Origin: an uncultured Planococcus sp.
GTDB taxonomy: Bacteria > Bacillota > Bacilli > Bacillales_A > Planococcaceae
Assembly (NCBI GenBank): GCA_947502505.1
Contig: CANNAE010000004.1
Location: 1-64,000, forward strand
Reading direction: 5' to 3'
DNA length: 64,000 nucleotides
Of this stretch, positions 31,591 through 39,824 are shown in pieces (the first letter of the stretch is position 1; each line of letters opens with the position of its first letter). The notes below the pieces were generated by a model. It had not been told where the DNA came from, did no database searches, and was given only the letters and a program-made list of their open reading frames with translations. The position numbers and the translations under genes were made by a program.

Positions 31591-32544
31591 TTAACGATCT
31601 AGAATTTTCACCATTTTATGTTCTTTTTTATTCCAGCCAAATTCATCAAAATCATGGGCAATCTCACTGTTTTCGTGAACTTTGCGCATGCTCTTCAATA
31701 GCTCTTTTTCATGTTCAGGCATGAAACGGGCGCTCATGTGATTGACGATGAGCTTTTGTGCACGGGCGCGGCTTGCGACCTTGGCCGCATCCAAGGTTGT
31801 CGAATGGCCGTATTCCTTGGCGAGTTTTTCCGTTTCCCCGTCGAAGGTCGCTTCGTGGACGACCAGGTCGGCATCTTGGGATAATTGTTCTGACTTCAGG
31901 CAGTACTGGGTATCGCCGAGGATCGCGACTGTAAAGCCCGGTTGTGCCGGATCGGTCACATCTCTGGATGCCACTTTTTGGCCGCCTTCGAGTTCGATAG
32001 TTTCGCCTGCCTTTAACTTGGCCAGCAGTGGGCCTTTTGGGACGCCGAGCTGTTTCGCCTTGTCTATATCGAGCTTCGGCATTAGCGGCTTTTGCTTGAT
32101 GCGATAGCCGTATGTGGGGATGACGTGCGCCAACAGGCCCGCTTCGACCGTCATCGTGTCATCTTCAAAGATAAGACCTTCTTTTACTTCATGGAAACGG
32201 ATGGGATAAGTCAAATGCGTCCGGCTCAAGCGCAAAGTCATTTCGACGTATTCCTTCAGCTCTTTCGGGCCGTATAAGTCGAGCGGCTCATCGCCTCCTT
32301 GGAAAGAACGCGAGCCCAAAAGCCCCGGCAAACCGAAAATATGGTCGCCATGCATATGGGTAATGAAGATTTTTTCGATCTTTCTCGGCTTGATAGTCGT
32401 TTCGAGGATCTGGTGCTGGACCGCTTCCCCGCAGTCAAACAGCCAGACAGCCCCCCGCTCTTCGTGTAATTTCAAGGCGAGCGCCGAGGTATTGCGTTGT
32501 TTGGACGGCATGCCCGCCCCTGTTCCTAAAAATAATACTTGCAT
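31591..32544 (-). CDS. rnz: ribonuclease Z
   Basis: 317 aa. Metallo-beta-lactamase fold of the RNase Z type: LGTGAGMPSKQRN at the start, zinc motif HMHGDH (63-68) followed by IFGLPGLLGSRSFQGG. The exosite arm comes next, and later GDT and HEATF and NHMSARF motifs. It cuts tRNA precursors 3' of the discriminator base. Its ATG overlaps the dinB stop (TAATG), so it is translated from the same message. Full family length. Confidence 0.95.
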   Translation of the reverse strand: MQVLFLGTGAGMPSKQRNTSALALKLHEERGAVWLFDCGEAVQHQILETTIKPRKIEKIFITHMHGDHIFGLPGLLGSRSFQGGDEPLDLYGPKELKEYVEMTLRLSRTHLTYPIRFHEVKEGLIFEDDTMTVEAGLLAHVIPTYGYRIKQKPLMPKLDIDKAKQLGVPKGPLLAKLKAGETIELEGGQKVASRDVTDPAQPGFTVAILGDTQYCLKSEQLSQDADLVVHEATFDGETEKLAKEYGHSTTLDAAKVASRARAQKLIVNHMSARFMPEHEKELLKSMRKVHENSEIAHDFDEFGWNKKEHKMVKILDR

Positions 32545-33785
32545 TAGCGTTTCTTCCTCTCGTGGTCACTCAGAAAATCTTTGCTTAAACTGGTTTGTGC
32601 ATCGTGCTTCGATTGATGATACGGCATTCCCCTAGAGACGGAGCCTTTACCGAAACGGCTTTCGAGCTTAGCGACCAAGTCCAGAATCGGTTCATCCTTC
32701 GCGTGTTCCTCGAAATTGAATAGAGACAATTGCTCGGTCATATCGCCTTTGTCGACGACGTTCGAGACGGTCACGCCGACCAGCCGCAAGGGTTCACCGT
32801 TCCAATGCGTTTCGAATAATTGCCATGCCTGGAGCATGATGTCTTGCTCTTTCCATACAGTATTGTTCAAGGTGACGCTGCGGGTGCGGTTTTTCCAATC
32901 CGCGCTGCGCGTCTGGATGCTGACAGTCGGCCCTGCCAAATTTTTCGCATGGAGCCTCGCTGCGACTTTTGCGCTGAGTGTCCGGAATATTTTCTGTAAG
33001 CTCTCGAGATCGGTCTCATCGAACGGCAAGGTTGTCGAAGTGCCGACGCTTTTCCGGTCGTAAATCGAATCTGGATCGACTTCGCGGCTGTCTTCGCCTC
33101 GCGCACGCGCCTGGAGCCGCACGCCGTTCTTCCCCATTTTCTCCTTAACCAAGCCATCCGGCGCATTCGCCAAATCGCCGATGGTATACAGCTTCAAGCT
33201 ATTGAGCTTTTTCGCGGTGCTTTCCCCGATGCCGTGCATTTCAATGACTTCTCTTGGCCAAAGGATCTGCTGGATATCGCGTTTCCTGAGGATGGTGATG
33301 CCGAGCGGCTTTTTCATATCGGAGGCCGTTTTGGCAAGGAATTTATTCGGCGCGATGCCTATCGAGCATGGCAGGTCGAGGTCTTTTAATATGCGCTGCT
33401 GCAGCTCCTCGGCAATATCCACCGCGTGCCGGTCAGCCGATAGTTCCGTGACATCGATATACGCTTCATCGATTGACACCGGTTCGACGGCATCGGTGTA
33501 AGTGCGCAGAATTTCGAACATTTGCCGAGACGCTTCCCGGTAACGGTCGAAGTTCGGAGGCATCAGCAAAAGCCCTGGGAATTTCTTTTTCGCCTCATGT
33601 ACTTGCATCGTCGTGTAGATGCCATGTGCCCGTGCTTCGTAGGAACAAGTGACGATGATGCCTTTGCGCTCTTTCGGGTTTCCGGCAATCGCCAGCGCTT
33701 TTCCTTTCAGCGACGGATCATGCGCCTGTTCGACAGATGCATAGAAGCTATTCATATCAATGTGGAAAATAACGCGCCCCGCCAT
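32544..33785 (-). CDS. dinB: DNA polymerase IV
   Basis: 413 aa. Y-family polymerase: FHIDMNSFYASVE (Asp9), then YRE and PVSIDEAYIDVT (catalytic Asp-Glu near 105), the HhH region with MHGIGESTAKKL, little-finger domain, and a C-terminal beta-clamp-binding QLSLFNF near residue 365. It performs error-prone translesion synthesis. It is the first gene of the dinB-rnz pair. Upstream (33834-33850) is a palindrome that is not a standard LexA box. Confidence 0.95.
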   Translation of the reverse strand: MAGRVIFHIDMNSFYASVEQAHDPSLKGKALAIAGNPKERKGIIVTCSYEARAHGIYTTMQVHEAKKKFPGLLLMPPNFDRYREASRQMFEILRTYTDAVEPVSIDEAYIDVTELSADRHAVDIAEELQQRILKDLDLPCSIGIAPNKFLAKTASDMKKPLGITILRKRDIQQILWPREVIEMHGIGESTAKKLNSLKLYTIGDLANAPDGLVKEKMGKNGVRLQARARGEDSREVDPDSIYDRKSVGTSTTLPFDETDLESLQKIFRTLSAKVAARLHAKNLAGPTVSIQTRSADWKNRTRSVTLNNTVWKEQDIMLQAWQLFETHWNGEPLRLVGVTVSNVVDKGDMTEQLSLFNFEEHAKDEPILDLVAKLESRFGKGSVSRGMPYHQSKHDAQTSLSKDFLSDHERKKR

Positions 33786-33833
33786 AACAATCGCTTCGCT
33801 TTCCTTTTTCTTTCAGTGTATCAAAAAATAGGC

Positions 33834-33850
33834 GAACAGGCATCCTGTTC
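33834..33850. promoter_or_regulatory. palindrome upstream of dinB
   Basis: GAACAGG CAT CCTGTTC, 7-bp perfect arms, 49 bp before the dinB start. The GAAC/GTTC ends resemble a LexA box but are 9 rather than 4 bp apart. On the minus strand TATTTTTTG follows, so a terminator is also possible. Confidence 0.35.
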
Positions 33851-33875
33851 AGCTTTTTCGGTTTTGCTGGATTTG

Positions 33876-34318
33876 CTTAGTGGGGCTTGTGAGGGTGATG
33901 TACCGGCTATTGTTTATTTCACCTATTAAGCGCCCGCCTCCCGCTTTGGGCTGGCCTCTCACAATGAGCCGAGAAGAGCACTTGTCTCATTGCGTCGGCT
34001 CGCCCTTGTGCGCGGTTCGGCTTTTAGATTTCATTGGGGCTTGAATGTGATGATGTGTCTGCTTTGATGGCATGCATCCACTGGTAGAGGCCGCTTAGTG
34101 AGACTGGTGAGGGTGATGTACCGGCTATTGTTTATTTCATCTTTAGGTAGCCGCCTCCCGCTTTGGGCTGGCCTCTCACAATGAGCCGAGAAGAACGTTC
34201 GTCTCATTGCGTCGGCTCTCCCTTATGCGCGGTTCGGCTTTTAGATTTCATTGGATATTGCATGCGAAGAAGTATCACTATTGATTGACTTCATCCACTG
34301 GTGGGGACGCTTAGCTAG
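33876..34318. repeat. tandem repeat, 217-bp unit
   Basis: Copy 1 starts at 33876, copy 2 at 34094 and the opening of a third at 34309 (periods 218 and 215 bp). Units start CTTAGTG and share about 160 highly similar bases, ending TTTTAGATTTCATTGG at 34037 and 34254; a TCCACTGGT link precedes copies 2 and 3. Each full copy keeps two interleaved complementary pairs, CAATGAG/CTCATTG and GAGCCGA/TCGGCTC, while the loop between them differs. Confidence 0.75.
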
Positions 34319-34443
34319 ACTTGATGGTTATGAAGTTGCCGTGGCTATTCAATTTAAACTTACAAAGCTGAACAAAACTATTCAAATTAATTCCATTGCT
34401 AGATGCATTTGATTTACTTTCTAAAACTAGAGATGAAGCGGAA

Positions 34444-34625
34444 AGGGGTTGACGCCTGAGGGACCGCGCGGGCTGGCGAGACAAATGTGTCGCGCTCTTA
34501 GCGGCACATTGGCGGGGCACCCGCCCCATCCCCGGGCAGCTGAAAGCGCGACGTCCTGTCGCATCAGCTGCATGACCTGCATCCTGCTGGCCCAAAGCGT
34601 GCCCCTTGTAGCGCAATCTCCAGAG
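34444..34625. repeat. GC-rich hairpin-rich block
   Basis: Much richer in G+C than its flanks. Contains GGCGGG-GCA-CCCGCC (34511-34525) and a nested hairpin AGCTGA...TCAGCT enclosing GCGAC-GTCCT-GTCGC (34538-34569). Non-coding by frame and codon look; probably a dispersed structured repeat or an RNA of unknown role. Confidence 0.45.
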
Positions 34626-34640
34626 CATTTCTATAAACAA

Positions 34641-34687
34641 ACAACTGCCCCCAAAAACCATATTGAATGGTCTTCGAGGGCAGTTGT
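34641..34687 (-). terminator. terminator of the M20 peptidase gene
   Basis: ACAACTGCCC / GGGCAGTTGT, 10-bp stem with a structured loop, followed by TTTGTTTAT on the minus strand. Confidence 0.65.
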
Positions 34688-34697
34688 TATGGTTTGA

Positions 34698-35816
34698 TTA
34701 ACGTGTGGCTGCTTCTTTGACGATTTCGACCAATAGCTCGGTCAGTTTTTCAAGTTCTAGGACCGGCATGCGTTCGTTCGTTGTGTGGATCTCTTCATAA
34801 CCGACACATAGGTTGACCGTTGGAACGCCGTGGCCATTGATGATATTGGCATCGCTGCCGCCTCCGCTTGTGAGGATAGGGGATGGGCGCCCGATGCGAT
34901 CGGCTGCGGTTTTCGCGATATCTACAACAGGGTCCATTTCGTCAAAATGGAAGCCTGGGTACATGAGCTGGACGTCTGTTTCTGCACGCCCGCCCATTTC
35001 CTTGGCTACTTCTTCGAACACGGATTCCATATGGGCCGTCTGGTCTGCTAGTTTGTCTTCGCTGATGGAACGGGCTTCTGACAAGATATGGACTTCATCG
35101 CAGACGATATTGGTTGCTTTGCCGCCTTCGAAACGGCCGATGTTAGCGGTCGTTTCTTCATCGATGCGCCCGAGTTTCATGCGCGCAATCGCTTTTGAAG
35201 CGATGGTGATGGCAGAGACGCCTTTTTCCGGCGCGACGCCGGCATGGGCTGTTTTGCCGTAAATGGTGGTCCATAGTTTCGCTTGGTTCGGAGCGGAAGT
35301 TACAATGCCGCCGACCTCTCCGTCGCTGTCGACTGCGTAGCCGAACTTCGCCTTCAAGAGCGACGCGTCGAATTCTTTTGCCCCGACCAATCCGCTTTCT
35401 TCGCCGGCAGTGATCAGGAATTGGATGTCCCCGTGCTCGACGTTTTCTTCTGACAGGTGGCGTGCCAGCTCCAATAGGGCTGCAACTCCCGCTTTGTCAT
35501 CAGCTCCGAGGATAGTCGTGCCGTCTGAATATACGTAGCCATCGCGGACTTCCGGCTTGATGCCTTTACCCGGAACGACAGTATCCATATGTACAGTGAA
35601 GTAAATCGGCGGAGCCTCTTTTTTCGTGCCTTCAAGAGTCGCCACCAGGTTTCCGGCGCCGTGCCCTGTGCGTTGTTTTGAATCGTCTTCGATTACGCTA
35701 AAGCCTAGCGCTTCGAGTTTATTCGTCAACACTTCTGCGATGGCAGCTTCTTCTTTTGTTTCGGAGTCGATTTGCACAAGCTCCAAAAATTCTTCTAATA
35801 AGCGATCGGTTTTCAT
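34698..35816 (-). CDS. yqjE: M20 family peptidase, PepT-like
   Basis: 372 aa, with AGGAG before ATG. Metal-binding residues of M20 peptidases are in place: VHMDTV (His), GADDKAG (bridging Asp), GEESG (Glu-Glu), VDSDG (Asp) and a late SGGGSDAN followed by a C-terminal His in YEEIHT. The lid domain is inserted between. It matches B. subtilis YqjE, a tripeptidase T-like aminopeptidase, and sits next to mmdA as there. Cytoplasmic; exact substrate not known. Confidence 0.88.
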   Translation of the reverse strand: MKTDRLLEEFLELVQIDSETKEEAAIAEVLTNKLEALGFSVIEDDSKQRTGHGAGNLVATLEGTKKEAPPIYFTVHMDTVVPGKGIKPEVRDGYVYSDGTTILGADDKAGVAALLELARHLSEENVEHGDIQFLITAGEESGLVGAKEFDASLLKAKFGYAVDSDGEVGGIVTSAPNQAKLWTTIYGKTAHAGVAPEKGVSAITIASKAIARMKLGRIDEETTANIGRFEGGKATNIVCDEVHILSEARSISEDKLADQTAHMESVFEEVAKEMGGRAETDVQLMYPGFHFDEMDPVVDIAKTAADRIGRPSPILTSGGGSDANIINGHGVPTVNLCVGYEEIHTTNERMPVLELEKLTELLVEIVKEAATR

Positions 35817-35895
35817 TCAAAAAACTCCTCTTCTATTCCATTTATTCCAATTCCCATTATAGCCTGAGCACCGGCTGACTTCATGCAAAACGCAT

Positions 35896-35925
35896 CAATC
35901 TCTTCCCGGTAACAGGAAGAGATTG
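35896..35925 (-). terminator. hairpin after mmdA
   Basis: CAATCTCTTCC / GGAAGAGATTG, perfect 11-bp stem with 8-nt loop, 14 bp past the mmdA stop. The following minus-strand sequence has only a poor T-tract. Confidence 0.5.
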
Positions 35926-35938
35926 GTTGCAGAATTTG

Positions 35939-37480
35939 TTATAGCGGCATATTGCCGTGTTTTTTCTTCGGCCGCTCGTCTTTCTTGTTGCGCATCATTT
36001 CAAGCGCCTGAATCAGTTTAATGCGTGTTTCACGCGGGTCGATAACATCATCGACCATGCCGCGTGCAGCAGCGACGTAAGGGTTAGCGAATTTCTCGCG
36101 GTATTCTTCGATTTTCGCTGCACGTGTCGCTTCCGGATCATCGCTTGCATCGATTTCACGGGCAAAGATGATATTCGCTGCGCCGTTCGGGCCCATGACG
36201 GCGATTTCGGCATTTGGCCAAGAGAACACCAAATCCGCACCGATGGATTTTGAGTTGAGCGCCACATAGGCGCCCCCGTAAGCTTTGCGCAAAATGACGG
36301 TCATTTTCGGCACCGTCGCTTCCGAATAAGCATAAAGGATTTTCGCCCCGTGGCGGATGATGCCGCCGTGTTCTTGTTTAATGCCCGGGAAGAACCCAGT
36401 AACATCTTCAAAGGTAATGAGCGGAATATTGAAGCTATCGCAGAAGCGGATGAACCGCGCTGCTTTATCAGAAGAATCGATGTCGAGGCCGCCTGCCATT
36501 ACTTTCGGCTGGTTGCACACAAGCCCGACCGTTTCGCCTTTAATGCGAGCAAGGCCGATCACGATATTGCGGGCGAATTCCGGTTGCACTTCCATGAAGC
36601 TGTCCTTATCGACGACTTGTTCGACGACTTTCCGGACGTCGTACGGGCGGATCGCTTCGTATGGGACGATATCCGCTAAATCCGGGCGGTAATCGTCTTC
36701 ATTGTCGACTTCGAGACGCGGCGGCATTTCCTGGTTGTTCTGCGGTAAATAGCTAACCAATTGGCGCACCATTTCCAAGACTTCCTGTTCCGATCCTGAA
36801 CGGAAATGGGCGTTTCCGCTGATGGCGGTATGTACACGTGATCCCCCGAGATCCTCAGAGGAGATTTTTTCCCCGGTGACCGTTTCGATGACTTTCGGGC
36901 CGGTGATGAACATCTGGCTCGTCTTATCGACCATGAAAACGAAATCCGTAATGGCTGGCGAATAGACCGCGCCGCCTGCAGATGGTCCCATAATGACGGA
37001 AATTTGCGGAATGACTCCCGAATAAATTGAATTGCGGTAGAAAATATGGCCGTAACCATCAAGCGATAATACGCCTTCTTGGATGCGGGCGCCGCCAGAA
37101 TCGTTCAAGCCGATAAACGGAGCGCCGTTTTTGGCGGCCATGTCCATGACATTGGCAATTTTTTTGGCGTGCATCTCACCCAACGCACCGCCAAACACAG
37201 TGAAATCCTGGGAGAACAAATAAATCGGCCGTCCGTTGACTTTGCCGTAACCGGTCACGACGCCTTCTCCCGGGCCTTTGCCCATGCCGAAATCGGTCGT
37301 GCGGTGTTCAACGAATGGGCTCAGTTCGACAAAGCTTCCTTCATCGACCAATAAATCAATACGTTCGCGTGCCGTCAGTTTGCCTTTCTCGTGCTGCTTG
37401 TCGATGCGGGCTTCGCCGCCCCCTAGTTCGATTTCTCTTTTTCTGTCGTACAACTCATTGATGCGTTCATAAATGTCCAT
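35939..37480 (-). CDS. mmdA: propionyl/methylmalonyl-CoA carboxyltransferase subunit
   Basis: 513 aa, GGAGGAGTGGGG before ATG. Crotonase-like carboxyltransferase with both halves complete: GEGVVTGYGKVNGRPIYLFSQDFTVFGG, NDSGGARIQEG, GPSAGGAVYSPAITDF, and later GLVCNQPKVMAGGLDIDSSDKAARFIRFCD, PGIKQEHGG and RKAYGGAYVA. It transfers carboxyl from carboxybiotin to propionyl-CoA, or works in the reverse decarboxylase direction. The biotin carrier and biotin carboxylase are not in this window and must be elsewhere. 15 bp separate it from mce upstream. Confidence 0.92.
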   Translation of the reverse strand: MDIYERINELYDRKREIELGGGEARIDKQHEKGKLTARERIDLLVDEGSFVELSPFVEHRTTDFGMGKGPGEGVVTGYGKVNGRPIYLFSQDFTVFGGALGEMHAKKIANVMDMAAKNGAPFIGLNDSGGARIQEGVLSLDGYGHIFYRNSIYSGVIPQISVIMGPSAGGAVYSPAITDFVFMVDKTSQMFITGPKVIETVTGEKISSEDLGGSRVHTAISGNAHFRSGSEQEVLEMVRQLVSYLPQNNQEMPPRLEVDNEDDYRPDLADIVPYEAIRPYDVRKVVEQVVDKDSFMEVQPEFARNIVIGLARIKGETVGLVCNQPKVMAGGLDIDSSDKAARFIRFCDSFNIPLITFEDVTGFFPGIKQEHGGIIRHGAKILYAYSEATVPKMTVILRKAYGGAYVALNSKSIGADLVFSWPNAEIAVMGPNGAANIIFAREIDASDDPEATRAAKIEEYREKFANPYVAAARGMVDDVIDPRETRIKLIQALEMMRNKKDERPKKKHGNMPL

Positions 37481-37495
37481 TTCCCCACTCCTCCG

Positions 37496-37894
37496 TCACT
37501 TCTTTTCGCAAAGTTCATACAAGACGCCGTTTGACGATTTCGGGTGTAAAAAGGCGACCATTGCCCCGCCCGCTCCCGGTTTCGGCTCTTCACTCAACAA
37601 TTTGACACCGTTTTCACGAAGTTCCGCCATGCGTTCTTCAATGCCGTCGACACCGAATGCGATATGATGGATGCCTTCGCCTTTTTTCTCGATGAATTTA
37701 TGGATCGGGCTGTCTTCGCTCATCGGCTCGAGTAATTCCAGCTTGATGTTGCCGGCATCGATGAATGCCACTTTCACTTTCTGCCCTTCCACTTCCTCGA
37801 TCTTCATCAATGGACACCCAAGTGTCTCTGTGTAATAAGGCAGGACCTGCTCTAAATCTTTGACTGCGATTCCGATATGATCGACTTTCTTCAT
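37496..37894 (-). CDS. mce: methylmalonyl-CoA epimerase
   Basis: 132 aa. A single VOC-fold protein: KKVDHIGIAVKDLEQVLPYY at the start (metal His), KLELLEP (Glu), GIHHIAFGVDGIEERM and FLHPKSSNGVLYELCEKK at the end. The His-Gln/His-Glu metal set is complete. It interconverts the (R) and (S) forms of methylmalonyl-CoA, linking the carboxylase encoded next door with the B12-dependent mutase encoded 5 kb upstream. First gene of the mce-mmdA unit, divergent from prli42. Confidence 0.93.
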   Translation of the reverse strand: MKKVDHIGIAVKDLEQVLPYYTETLGCPLMKIEEVEGQKVKVAFIDAGNIKLELLEPMSEDSPIHKFIEKKGEGIHHIAFGVDGIEERMAELRENGVKLLSEEPKPGAGGAMVAFLHPKSSNGVLYELCEKK

Positions 37895-38016
37895 CCTTAT
37901 TCACTTCCTTTTTCGGCTTCCTCTTCATTGTACCCATTCAACTCCAAAAACTCTAGTTGTTATCGAATATTAAGAAAATGGCGTTGCTGGCAGTTTAAAA
38001 TCCAGCCCGGATGTGG

Positions 38017-38022
38017 TATGAT
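38017..38022 (+). promoter_or_regulatory. extended -10 promoter of prli42
   Basis: TGGTATGAT gives an extended -10 (TATGAT at 38017-38022) with a poor -35 (TTTAAA, 17 bp upstream), 37 bp before the ATG. Confidence 0.45.
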
Positions 38023-38059
38023 TCTCTCAAAGTACAGGAATAAAGGAGCTATGCTATCC

Positions 38060-38155
38060 ATGAGAAACCAAGCTTTCCGTAAAGTCATTGTCTACGCAAT
38101 GGTCGGATTGATGCTGCTGTCGAGCCTGATGATGGGCTTAAGCTTCGTCATTTAA
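38060..38155 (+). CDS. prli42: stressosome-associated protein Prli42
   Basis: 31 aa, too short for usual gene calling. AAAGGAG lies 11 nt before ATG. The product has the Prli42 pattern: MRNQ, a basic RK pair, then KVIVYAMVGLMLL and the ending GLSFVI. In Listeria this miniprotein anchors the stressosome to the membrane through RsbR and relays oxidative stress signals. One membrane helix, N-terminus cytoplasmic. It is followed by a strong terminator and is found near yqjA-yqjC in other Bacilli, which supports the call. Confidence 0.85.
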   Translation: MRNQAFRKVIVYAMVGLMLLSSLMMGLSFVI

Positions 38156-38167
38156 TATGAATTTGCG

Positions 38168-38214
38168 AAAGGGCATCCACAACGCTTGCTGTGCGCGTTT
38201 GGATGCCCTTTTTT
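38168..38214 (+). terminator. terminator of prli42
   Basis: AAAGGGCATCCA / TGGATGCCCTTT, 12-bp stem, then a T-tract. Confidence 0.8.
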
Positions 38215-38229
38215 CGTTCGTCTATAAAC

Positions 38230-38270
38230 AAAAACCAGCCCAGAGAGTATCGCTCTCTGGGCTGGTTTTT
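38230..38270. terminator. bidirectional terminator, prli42 / yqjA
   Basis: AAAAACCAGCCCAGAGAG / CTCTCTGGGCTGGTTTTT, 18-bp stem with 5-nt loop. The T-tract occurs on both strands; on the minus strand it directly follows the yqjA stop. Confidence 0.8.
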
Positions 38271-38271
38271 T

Positions 38272-39264
38272 TCATGCAGGGCTTGGGTTGAGCCCTTTTT
38301 TATTATGGAAGCCTTTATAGCTCTGCTTGATCTCGAGATAAGTCTCCATTTCCTGTATGATCGCATTCAGGTCGGCCATCGCCAGGAACTTCTCATGCGT
38401 GTCCGGCAGCGGCATCTCGGCGAAATTCGCTTTGAGCCGCTCCAGTTTGCTGATGTATTGATCGGCGGTATTGCCGGAATGCACATGTTCCGATAAATCT
38501 TCAAGAAAATCGGCGACAAGCTCCGTCTGCCCCACGATCACCGGGAGGGCGGTGATTTTCGGCAAAATACGTTCGATGATCTGAAGCTGCTGCTCGCGCA
38601 TATCAAAATAATGATAATACTTGTTTTCATGGCGCAGCAAATGGTTCTCGACGTCCTGATAGGCCAGCGCTTTGGCTTTATCGATCAGTTTTTCCGATTC
38701 CATCAATTCTTTTCCGGTCCAGCCAGATTCCCCATGGCGCAAGAAAATGGTCGTTTCACGGAAAATTGTCGAATACAATCGTTCAACCTCTTCCCTGTAG
38801 CGATCGAGTTTTTTCTCGATGCTCGGCATGTACATATTGACGATCAAAGCGGTCCCAAAACCGATCACCATCAACAGGACTTCATTGAGAAATAAGTCCA
38901 TGGTCAAATTTTTAGCATCATATAGATGCATTAAAATAACTGCACTGGATATAAACCCGTCCGAAAAGCCAAGGCTCACGAGCACCGGGATGAACAGCAA
39001 GATCATGATTCCAAGCACGATAGGATTGTAGCTGCCCAGTTCAAAAAACACCAAGGCAAATCCGACGGCGATCATGCTCGCCACAAAACGGGAAAACGCC
39101 GCACGAACCGATTTCTTTTTCGTCGGCTGGATGCACAGCATCGTCAAGATACCGGCTGATACATAGTATTCAAGGCCGATCATCTGCGCCAAATAGATGG
39201 CGATAGCGGTTCCTAATGCGGTTTTCATGGTCCGGTAGCCGATGCGGTATGGTTTCAGTTTCAT
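38272..39264 (-). CDS. yqjA: aromatic acid exporter family protein (YqjA-like)
   Basis: 330 aa. An N-terminal block of membrane helices (about residues 12-145) opens with YRIGYRTMKTALGTAIAIYLAQ and includes MLCIQPTKKKSVRAAFSRFVAS. This is the ArAE_1/FUSC-like pattern (DUF939). The C-terminal half is a long, charged, mostly helical cytoplasmic domain (KKLDRYREEVERLYST, FDMREQQLQIIERI). B. subtilis YqjA occupies the same place. Role presumed transport of aromatic or other organic acids, not demonstrated. Confidence 0.85.
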   Translation of the reverse strand: MKLKPYRIGYRTMKTALGTAIAIYLAQMIGLEYYVSAGILTMLCIQPTKKKSVRAAFSRFVASMIAVGFALVFFELGSYNPIVLGIMILLFIPVLVSLGFSDGFISSAVILMHLYDAKNLTMDLFLNEVLLMVIGFGTALIVNMYMPSIEKKLDRYREEVERLYSTIFRETTIFLRHGESGWTGKELMESEKLIDKAKALAYQDVENHLLRHENKYYHYFDMREQQLQIIERILPKITALPVIVGQTELVADFLEDLSEHVHSGNTADQYISKLERLKANFAEMPLPDTHEKFLAMADLNAIIQEMETYLEIKQSYKGFHNKKGLNPSPA

Positions 39265-39284
39265 AGGCGTCTCTCCTCAACATG

Positions 39285-39312
39285 CAAAAAATGCCCCCGA
39301 CAACGGGGGCAT
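39285..39312 (-). terminator. terminator of the brxB-type gene
   Basis: ATGCCCCCG / CGGGGGCAT, 9-bp stem, 4-nt loop, six T on the minus strand. Confidence 0.8.
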
Positions 39313-39318
39313 TTGTCC

Positions 39319-39759
39319 TTACATTTCTTCGCAATGCTCTTCAAAAATGGACTGGATGTGCGTGATGACCGACATCGGATCGTGCCCTTCGATTTCGTGG
39401 CGGCCGATTTCATCCACTAACTTGCCGTCTTTCAAGAAAACGAACGATGGCGAAGATGGCAAATGGTCATCGCCGAACAGCTCACGCGCTTGTGCTGTTG
39501 CTTCTTGGTCTTGGCCGGCAAACACTGTAAACAAGTGATCCGGGCGTTTGTCGTAATGGACCGAGTGAAGAGCAGCCGGGCGTGCGATGCCGCCTGCACA
39601 ACCGCAAACCGAGTTGATCATGACAAGGCTTGTGCCGGTTTTCGAGAATGCCTCTTGCACGGCTTCAGCCGTTTCGAGCTGTGTATAGCCACCGTCTATT
39701 AGTTCTTGGCGGGCTTGTGTAACAATATCATTCATTAGGAAATTAAAATCCATGCTCAT
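39319..39759 (-). CDS. brxB: bacilliredoxin BrxA/BrxB family
   Basis: 146 aa from ATG 39759 (AAGGAG 8 nt upstream). The CGCAGG motif in NSVCGCAGGIARPA is the bacilliredoxin active site; its first Cys attacks bacillithiol mixed disulfides on proteins. B. subtilis YqiW (BrxB) lies at the same genomic place between the bkd genes and yqjA. The enzyme restores S-bacillithiolated proteins after oxidant stress, so the organism probably makes bacillithiol. Cytoplasmic, full length. Confidence 0.92.
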   Translation of the reverse strand: MSMDFNFLMNDIVTQARQELIDGGYTQLETAEAVQEAFSKTGTSLVMINSVCGCAGGIARPAALHSVHYDKRPDHLFTVFAGQDQEATAQARELFGDDHLPSSPSFVFLKDGKLVDEIGRHEIEGHDPMSVITHIQSIFEEHCEEM

Positions 39760-39824
39760 CTGTACCACTCCTTCATTATTGCTGTTCTTATCATATCAGG
39801 ACGGCGGCACAGTTGCAAAAAAGC

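Larger units (their letters stand above)
33786..34697. other. 912-bp region without genes
   Basis: No credible coding frame. It holds a palindrome near dinB (33834-33850), a tandem repeat (33876-34318), a GC-rich structured block (34444-34625) and the terminator of the M20 peptidase gene (34641-34687). In B. subtilis this place carries yqjF and yqjG. Confidence 0.6.

Noticed and set aside
33876-34318. replication origin or iteron array
   Set aside because: Unit of about 217 bp with only two full copies, no DnaA boxes or replication gene nearby.
34311-34661. 116-codon minus-strand frame in the dinB-yqjE gap
   Set aside because: Made of the GC-rich hairpin block; Arg/Ala/Ser-rich without domain character and no start signal.
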